This document shows, in pieces, positions 7,822 through 11,488 of a stretch of DNA of 11,488 nt. The DNA comes from Nitrososphaerales archaeon TH5896 (lineage in GTDB: Archaea > Thermoproteota > Nitrososphaeria > Nitrososphaerales > Nitrososphaeraceae): contig JAATVP010000236.1 of the NCBI GenBank assembly GCA_014523625.1, positions 1-11,488 of the forward strand, read 5' to 3'. The notes below the pieces were generated by a model that did no database searches, was not told the DNA's origin, and worked only from the letters and a program-made list of their open reading frames with translations. Positions within the stretch are counted from its first letter, which is position 1; each line of letters starts with the position of its first letter. A program made the position numbers and the translations under genes.

Positions 7822-8031
7822 GGAGAAAGACTGTTTGCACGTCTCTTCCTCTACTTGGCTCAAAGAATTATTTATGGTTTCATCAACAGTGATGTTCTTC
7901 CAGCTTGTACTGATATGCTTCAACTTATTGTTGCTAAGAGAATTGTAGAGAATGATAGTGCTATACTTAAAATGAAGGTCTTATGGATGCAGTGCACTAA
8001 ATTGTATGCAGAGGAAATAATTACTAAATGA
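7822..8031 (+). pseudogene. Possible remnant of a small unidentified gene
   Basis: A 69-codon open stretch follows an in-frame TGA at 7819 and ends with TGA at 8029. It looks protein-like rather than random: LAQRIIYGF, then SDVLPACTDMLQLIVAKRIV, then LKMKVLWMQCTKLYAEEI, a run of amphipathic helices. The only ATG (7915) lies after the first of these helices and would give just 38 residues; a TTG at about 7855 would include most of the helical part. Upstream, this frame is closed by two stops. I do not recognise the family. It may be the 3' end of a gene whose 5' part has decayed, a short gene with TTG start, or a chance frame. Confidence 0.3.
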
Positions 8032-8102
8032 ATTAATAGATCTTGTGCCTAGGACGATACGTATATACTTGCTGTTCTCATATTAGAATAGTCTGAATTT
8101 AT

Positions 8103-8639
8103 TTGCGAGCTCATTCTGAAACTAAGATCAGCGATATTATGGTCAACAAATTAGAAACTATTGGATCCTCCTCTAATGCACAGGATGCGGCCATAAAGAT
8201 GAGAGATAGACAAGTCAGTTCTGTACTTGTGATAGATGATAAAGATGGCAGATCAATAGGAATTGTTACTGAACGTGATCTTTCAAGAAAAGTATGTGCC
8301 AGTGATAAAAGTAGCAAGGAAGTGTTAGCCAGCCAAATAATGTCATCTCCTCTCATTACCGTCAATACTGACTCATCACCATCATACGCAGCAGATCTAA
8401 TGTTAAAGAATAAGGTGAGGCATTTGCTTGTAGTTGTCAAGTCCCGTCAAGATAATAACAAAAAAGAATCTAGGGATGATGAATATTTCCCAAAGCCAGT
8501 AGGAATAATTACACCCATGGACTTTACAAGGTTTGAAGTAACGAACACTCTATTAGACCAAAGCAACATGGATAACCATGAAGAAAATGCTGTTGATGAA
8601 ATATTAAGGCATTATAGAAACGACTTTAATTTTGCTTAG
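8103..8639 (+). CDS. CBS-pair domain protein
   Basis: A stand-alone tandem CBS (Bateman) protein of 178 residues; such modules bind AMP, ATP or related adenosyl ligands and report energy state to a partner. CBS1 spans about 8-65 (KISDIMVNKLETI at its start, GIVTERDLSRKV at 53-64). CBS2 spans about 76-145 (ASQIMSSPLITV, then GIITPMDFTRF at 134-144). The [GI]xxTxxD ligand motif is present in both. CBS2 carries a charged insertion at about 113-130 (QDNNKKESRDDEYFP) between the hydrophobic strand HLLVVV and PVGII. A ~33-residue acidic tail follows with no attached effector domain. The TTG start at 8103 is forced by an in-frame TGA at 8094 and by the need to keep KISDIM. A TATA-like GTATATACTT lies at 8061-8070. 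Its partner is not obvious from the neighbours. Confidence 0.9.
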   Translation: MRAHSETKISDIMVNKLETIGSSSNAQDAAIKMRDRQVSSVLVIDDKDGRSIGIVTERDLSRKVCASDKSSKEVLASQIMSSPLITVNTDSSPSYAADLMLKNKVRHLLVVVKSRQDNNKKESRDDEYFPKPVGIITPMDFTRFEVTNTLLDQSNMDNHEENAVDEILRHYRNDFNFA

Positions 8640-8680
8640 AACGGTAATTCTATACCGAATCTGAATTAGCTTCGAAAGTT

Positions 8681-8686
8681 AAGGAG
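8681..8686 (+). promoter_or_regulatory. Strong Shine-Dalgarno before the 93-aa gene
   Basis: AAGGAG ends six bases before the ATG at 8693, one of the clearest ribosome-binding sites in the window, and fixes the start of the small downstream gene. A TATA-like TCTATACC lies at about 8649-8656, implying a short leader of some 15 bases and a transcript separate from the CBS gene. Confidence 0.6.
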
Positions 8687-8692
8687 TAAGAA

Positions 8693-8974
8693 ATGACTCA
8701 TGAAAACAAGACGGACCAAATGGAGATGTTACAATATATCAGGTTTGGACATAAATATAAGGACAAGAATAGCTCTTTTATTTTTACACCATATGATGTA
8801 ACTCTTAGAGACTCTGAAGGCAACTATATGGGTAACGCTTATTATCCTATTGTTCATTTAATTGGAACCTTTAGCTCTATTGATACACCAGATATGCAGG
8901 AGGTTAATCAAAGCCTTGCCTTGGATTATGTATACCATGAAATGTATCATTACGATGAGGACAATAAAATATGA
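8693..8974 (+). CDS. Small acidic protein of unknown function (93 aa)
   Basis: The start is well supported by AAGGAG six bases upstream. The 93 residues have a polar N-terminus (MTHENKTDQMEM), a probable beta-rich core (SSFIFTPYDVTLRDSEGNYM, then YYPIVHLIGTF) and an acidic helical end (QEVNQSLALDYVYHEM, then HYDEDNKI). Tyrosine and histidine are frequent. There is no signal peptide, membrane segment or cysteine pair, so it is probably a soluble cytoplasmic protein. It follows the CBS gene by 53 bases on the same strand; a functional link is possible but not shown. I do not recognise the family. The overlapping 69-residue frame at 8862-9071 is a shadow of its 3' end. Confidence 0.65.
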   Translation: MTHENKTDQMEMLQYIRFGHKYKDKNSSFIFTPYDVTLRDSEGNYMGNAYYPIVHLIGTFSSIDTPDMQEVNQSLALDYVYHEMYHYDEDNKI

Positions 8975-9320
8975 ACTTACTAAATCTGCATATATTGGTA
9001 CCTCTGCTTCTTCTTCCGGCCAGATAGTTCTAGGCAAATATGGATTACCTAAATTGCTCTCTAGTTCCTAAAGAGACGGCAAACATGAATGACCATTTTG
9101 TCACTATTACTAACGCCCTTTTTTGTAATGATCTTCATATTAATTTACCTGGCTTTGTTACGTGTCGAGTTTGGTGGATATAACTGATTGTCTTGCACTG
9201 CAATGCACATCCTTAGTGCTAGCTACTTTAACGACAAACAAGTATATTGGATCCTATGTATAATAAGAGTGCAGCGTAAAAGAATGTCTAAATGTCGGCG
9301 CTATTTACTTATTCATCTAT
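8975..9320. other. Convergent spacer, no gene seen
   Basis: These 346 bases lie between the convergent ends of the 93-aa gene and the secreted-protein gene. I find a T6 run at 9119-9124 on the plus strand, a candidate terminator for the upstream gene. Only short frames exist, such as 32 codons at 9085-9183, with no start signal or recognisable motif. Confidence 0.55.
9117..9125 (+). terminator. Oligo-T tract after the 93-aa gene
   Basis: CCTTTTTTG on the plus strand, about 145 bases past the stop at 8974, is the first strong T-run downstream and may mark the transcript end. The distance makes this uncertain. Confidence 0.3.
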
Positions 9321-10346
9321 TCATACTTCAGGCTTGAATGTAAATTTCATTAATCCTTCTTTTGCTTGCCCACTTTTGTTGACTTGTTCTGCTATCTGCA
9401 TAACGACTGGCTTTGGTATCATAAAGTGAACTACGTCCTTTGTGCTGTTTGTGGGATCTATCACTAAGTCTTTTGTAACATCAACACCATTTATAGTTCC
9501 GATGTATGAATTAGCTACAAGTTCAGATGGTTTAGGAAGGAGGATTTCTTGATGTACCATTACCTTGTTGTCCTGCAATCTTGTCAGATTCCAATCAAAT
9601 GGCATAGTAAACCGCATCTCCTTAGTACTTGGATCAAAACTGAAACCTTTTAACTCATCATAATAAGAAATTATCTGAATTGGAATTGGCTTCGTGTTGT
9701 TGTTACCTACCGAGACCTGTTGATTCTCTACTGCTCCCACACTTAACCAGCCTTCGTATTCTGGTTGCTGATCATCTGGAAGAAACGATCTAACGTAATC
9801 AATTGTAGCTATTCTTACTTTAAAGTGATATAAACCACCTTCGGAGAATATGGGACCTGTTGCAACTACAGGATTGTTTTCTCTTCCTGTAAATGCCTCT
9901 AAAATAGGATCTGGCTCTCCATAAACAGTTATCGTTTCCGTGTCACTTGGTTTCATCTCTATTTTCAGATCTCCTTTGTCATCATGAAACCAATCAGAAA
10001 GCAGCTTCTTGCCATCTTTATCTATCGTAATGTAATAAGTTACGTGTTTAAATCCCTCTTTTGTAGAAGGATCATAAAGCTTAAACTGAATAATTGGTTT
10101 TTGACTTTGGTTTTGTATGGTTTCAGTGGTAACAACTGGAGGCATCATCTTTATTATTAAATCTGCTGTTCTACCTCCAAATGATGCTGAAAGCTCTTCC
10201 ATGAATAGGCCATCAGCATTAACAGTCTTTGGAAACATTAACACAGAAGAAACAAAAATAGAACCTAGAACAAATACTGGAACGACTGCATACGCTAAAT
10301 TAGGTCTACAAAATACCAATTCTATCTTCTTTCCTAGATGCTTCAT
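9321..10346 (-). CDS. Membrane-anchored or secreted beta-rich protein of unknown function (341 aa)
   Basis: A cytoplasmic N-terminus (MKHLGKKIELVFCRPN) precedes one hydrophobic segment at about 18-38 (AYAVVPVFVLGSIFVSSVLM). It ends in FPKTVNADG, which could be a signal-peptide cleavage region or leave the protein anchored. The remaining ~295 residues should face outward. They are rich in beta-type sequence with Asp/Asn/Gly/Pro turns (YYITIDKDGKKLLSDWFHDD, VYGEPDPILEAF, EGGLYHFKVRIATID), suggesting one or more beta-sandwich domains. There are possible N-glycosylation sequons NLT (253), NST (300) and NKS (323). No cysteines follow the membrane segment, and there is no sortase-like or PEFG-type C-terminal anchor. 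The style is familiar from thaumarchaeal surface proteins, but I cannot assign a function. ATG 10346 is preceded by AAGG two to three bases upstream and by AT-rich TATA-like tracts at 10361-10370 and 10377-10388. Confidence 0.85.
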   Translation of the reverse strand: MKHLGKKIELVFCRPNLAYAVVPVFVLGSIFVSSVLMFPKTVNADGLFMEELSASFGGRTADLIIKMMPPVVTTETIQNQSQKPIIQFKLYDPSTKEGFKHVTYYITIDKDGKKLLSDWFHDDKGDLKIEMKPSDTETITVYGEPDPILEAFTGRENNPVVATGPIFSEGGLYHFKVRIATIDYVRSFLPDDQQPEYEGWLSVGAVENQQVSVGNNNTKPIPIQIISYYDELKGFSFDPSTKEMRFTMPFDWNLTRLQDNKVMVHQEILLPKPSELVANSYIGTINGVDVTKDLVIDPTNSTKDVVHFMIPKPVVMQIAEQVNKSGQAKEGLMKFTFKPEV

Positions 10347-10634
10347 ATCCTTAATTAGTACATTAAATCACATTAGCATATTTAATGGTTAACTAACGTG
10401 TTTAGCACCAGTACAACGATTGGGGAGTACCCCACGGAGCGGAAACAAAAAGGAAAATGCATGATATAATGCTAAGGGATACTTAACAGACGCAGAATAA
10501 TGCAGCTGCAACTAGAGGAAGAAGAGGGGTAGCAAGGAGCTAGGAGAGCTATAGAAGAGGCAATATAACTTTAGATATCCATGCTTCACTAAATGATTTT
10601 TATATCGTAAGTACTCAGTCAAACAAGAAATTAT
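10347..10634. other. Divergent spacer with promoter elements and a purine-rich tract
   Basis: This spacer separates the secreted-protein gene (minus) from the methyltransferase remnant (plus). It holds AT-rich promoter-like tracts near 10361-10388, a 5-bp hairpin TGGGG-agta-CCCCA at 10421-10434, a purine-rich stretch at about 10510-10560, and a TATA-like TTTTATATCG at 10597-10606. No open frame of useful length was seen: one beginning ATG at 10500 stops after ten codons. Confidence 0.5.
10597..10606 (+). promoter_or_regulatory. TATA-like box of the methyltransferase gene
   Basis: TTTTATATCG is centred about 33 bases before the TTG at 10635. It is a good archaeal TATA match and implies a leader of only a few bases, so the broken gene may still be transcribed. 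Confidence 0.4.
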
Positions 10635-11140
10635 TTGACAGCTCTGAATTCAAATGAATACAAGGCGGCAGAACGTCAGAGTTGGAATAATGTAGCTCCC
10701 GCTTGGCAAAAGTGGTGGAAGACAATCGAAAAGGGCACCGAAAATGTTAGTAGACGGTTAGTAGAACTTACAGAGATTAAACCAGGTTCAAGAGTTCTGG
10801 ACATTGCAACAGGTGTAGGGGAACCAGCTATTACCGCAGCAAAGAAAGTTAGTAGTGGTAGTAATGGTCATGTTCTGGCCACGGACATATCACCGCTGAT
10901 GTTATCCATTGCAAGACAAAGAGCCGCTTCCCTTGGCTTACAAGATGTTATCGAATTCAAAGAGGGTGATGCAGAAACAATTGACTTGCAACCTTCAACA
11001 TTTGATGCAGCACTGTGTAGATGGGGATTGATGTTATTACCCGACCCTAAGGGTATCCAATACTAATAAGTCATTAGTAATTGGAGGTCATTTCGCAGCA
11101 GCAGTTTGGGCTTCTCCAGACATTTCGCCTAAGCATCAGG
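10635..11140 (+). pseudogene. Frameshifted, truncated UbiE-like SAM-dependent methyltransferase
   Basis: The first frame, TTG at 10635 to TAA at 11064-11066 (143 aa), is a clear class I methyltransferase N-half: WNNVAPAWQKWWKTIEKG (16-33), SAM motif I VLDIATGVGEPA (54-65), the acidic ATDIS (82-86), EFKEGDAETIDL (106-117) and a post-motif LCRWGLMLLPDP (127-138). At about 11050-11053 the frame is lost. The next frame continues the family pattern (SLVIGGHFAAAVWASPD), consistent with one extra base or two missing. After about 11136 the similarity fades. Related proteins run to roughly 270 residues, so the last ~100 are missing or scrambled. It would have methylated an unknown small molecule, as in quinone or related methyltransferases. 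Decay at two places makes a pseudogene more likely than a sequencing error alone. Confidence 0.8.
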
Positions 11141-11306
11141 CGATATTATCTTCCAGTTATAGATTTCAGGGCTCGCGGTTAAAAAGCATTCTAGTACGAT
11201 GTCAGATCTCCCTGATGGAAATATTTCTTTATTCACCGATCTTTCTTAATATTTTTCTAGCTCCTACTGTTAATGTTAATAAGAAACTGCCGAAATCAAA
11301 TCACAA

Positions 11307-11315
11307 TTTATATAT
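11307..11315 (+). promoter_or_regulatory. TATA box of the dodecin gene
   Basis: TTTATATAT is centred about 28 bases before the ATG at 11339. It is the best TATA match in the window and implies a leaderless or nearly leaderless mRNA. Confidence 0.55.
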
Positions 11316-11338
11316 TAAAGCTCTGTAGTAGTGATCAA

Positions 11339-11488
11339 ATGACGTCGCACGTAGCCAAGATTGTGGAGATTGTTGGTAGTTCTGAAAAAAGTTGGCATGA
11401 CGCAGCTCAGGTTGCAGTAGACGAAGCCAAGAAGACCGTCCGTGGGATCAAAGGATTAGAAGTTCAGGATATGACTGCAAAAGTAGAC
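11339..11488 (+). CDS. Dodecin, flavin-binding protein (5' part, runs off the window)
   Basis: The first 50 codons of a dodecin, a ~65-75-residue protein that forms hollow dodecamers storing or buffering flavins (riboflavin, FMN or lumichrome) in the cytoplasm. The fold's pattern is complete to the window edge: strand 1 KIVEIVGSS (7-15), then SWHDAAQVAVDEAKKTV (18-34) as the helix, then GLEVQDMTAKVD (39-50) as strands 2 and 3. Trp19 aligns with the tryptophan that stacks on the flavin isoalloxazine ring. The ATG is supported by the TATA box 28 bases upstream. The last ~20 residues lie beyond the window. It sits about 200 bases after the methyltransferase remnant and has its own promoter. Confidence 0.9.
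   Translation, partial: MTSHVAKIVEIVGSSEKSWHDAAQVAVDEAKKTVRGIKGLEVQDMTAKVD

Larger units (their letters stand above)
7057..8102. other. Gene-poor AT-rich kilobase
   Basis: Between the mannosidase and the CBS protein no long open frame exists. It contains the 50-residue zinc-ribbon gene (7263-7415, minus) and a possible gene remnant (7822-8031, plus). The parts 7057-7230 and 7450-7820 hold only very short frames, homopolymer runs such as the A8 near 7664-7671, and no RNA gene or repeat I can recognise. Confidence 0.6.

Noticed and set aside
7764..7892. Plus-strand frame from ATG 7764, about 42 codons
   Set aside because: The translation shows no domain or pattern and overlaps the more protein-like frame at 7822-8031; no ribosome-binding site.
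8862..9071. 69-residue plus-strand frame overlapping the 93-aa gene
   Set aside because: Lacks a Shine-Dalgarno, overlaps a better-supported gene by over 100 bases and has a non-descript C-terminal half.
9085..9183. 32-codon frame in the convergent spacer
   Set aside because: It contains the T6 run likely to be a terminator and has no start signal or recognisable motif.
10421..10434. Short hairpin TGGGG-agta-CCCCA as a terminator or tRNA arm
   Set aside because: The stem is only 5 bp, has no following T-run, and no tRNA or other RNA fold can be built around it.

Overview
The window reads as a low-GC chromosomal segment of an archaeon, most likely a soil ammonia-oxidising member of the Nitrososphaerota (Thaumarchaeota; a Nitrososphaera or Nitrosocosmicus relative). 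This is inferred from gene content: a methylmalonyl/propionyl-CoA-type carboxyltransferase as used in the 3-hydroxypropionate/4-hydroxybutyrate cycle, a thaumarchaeal-style HTH plus coiled-coil protein, a secreted beta-rich protein of a style I associate with this phylum, a CBS-pair protein and a dodecin. Archaeal-type TATA-like boxes sit about 25-30 bases before several start codons, suggesting leaderless transcripts. At least three genes appear to start with TTG. No rRNA, tRNA, CRISPR array or complete insertion sequence was seen.

Layout. 1-704 (minus): the 5' part of an HTH/coiled-coil gene broken by a frameshift, with a short tandem 11-bp repeat array (782-847) about 80 bases upstream of its start. 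1184-2725 (minus): a complete acyl-CoA carboxylase carboxyltransferase subunit, divergent from 2979-4040 (plus), a bacterial-type class I glyceraldehyde-3-phosphate dehydrogenase. Seventy bases later comes 4111-7056 (plus), a large GH38 alpha-mannosidase. 7057-8102 is a kilobase of mostly non-coding AT-rich DNA; it holds a 50-residue zinc-ribbon gene (7263-7415, minus) and a possible gene remnant (7822-8031, plus). Then follow a CBS-pair protein (8103-8639) and an unknown 93-residue protein with a strong Shine-Dalgarno (8693-8974). A membrane-anchored or secreted 341-residue protein lies on the minus strand (9321-10346). The right end has a frameshifted, C-terminally decayed UbiE-like methyltransferase (10635-about 11140) and the start of a dodecin gene running off the window (11339-11488).

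How the genes relate. The GAPDH and the alpha-mannosidase could form a small sugar-metabolism cluster: mannose release and triose-phosphate flow. The carboxyltransferase belongs to acyl-CoA carboxylation and carbon fixation, but its biotin carboxylase and biotin carrier partners are not here. The remaining genes look like independent single-gene transcription units. Two broken genes, one possible remnant, long spacers and a class I GAPDH atypical of archaea suggest a fluid accessory stretch rather than a tight core operon region. No complete new multi-gene system was found; the best leads are the repeat array beside the broken HTH gene, the GAPDH/mannosidase pair and the small unknown proteins.
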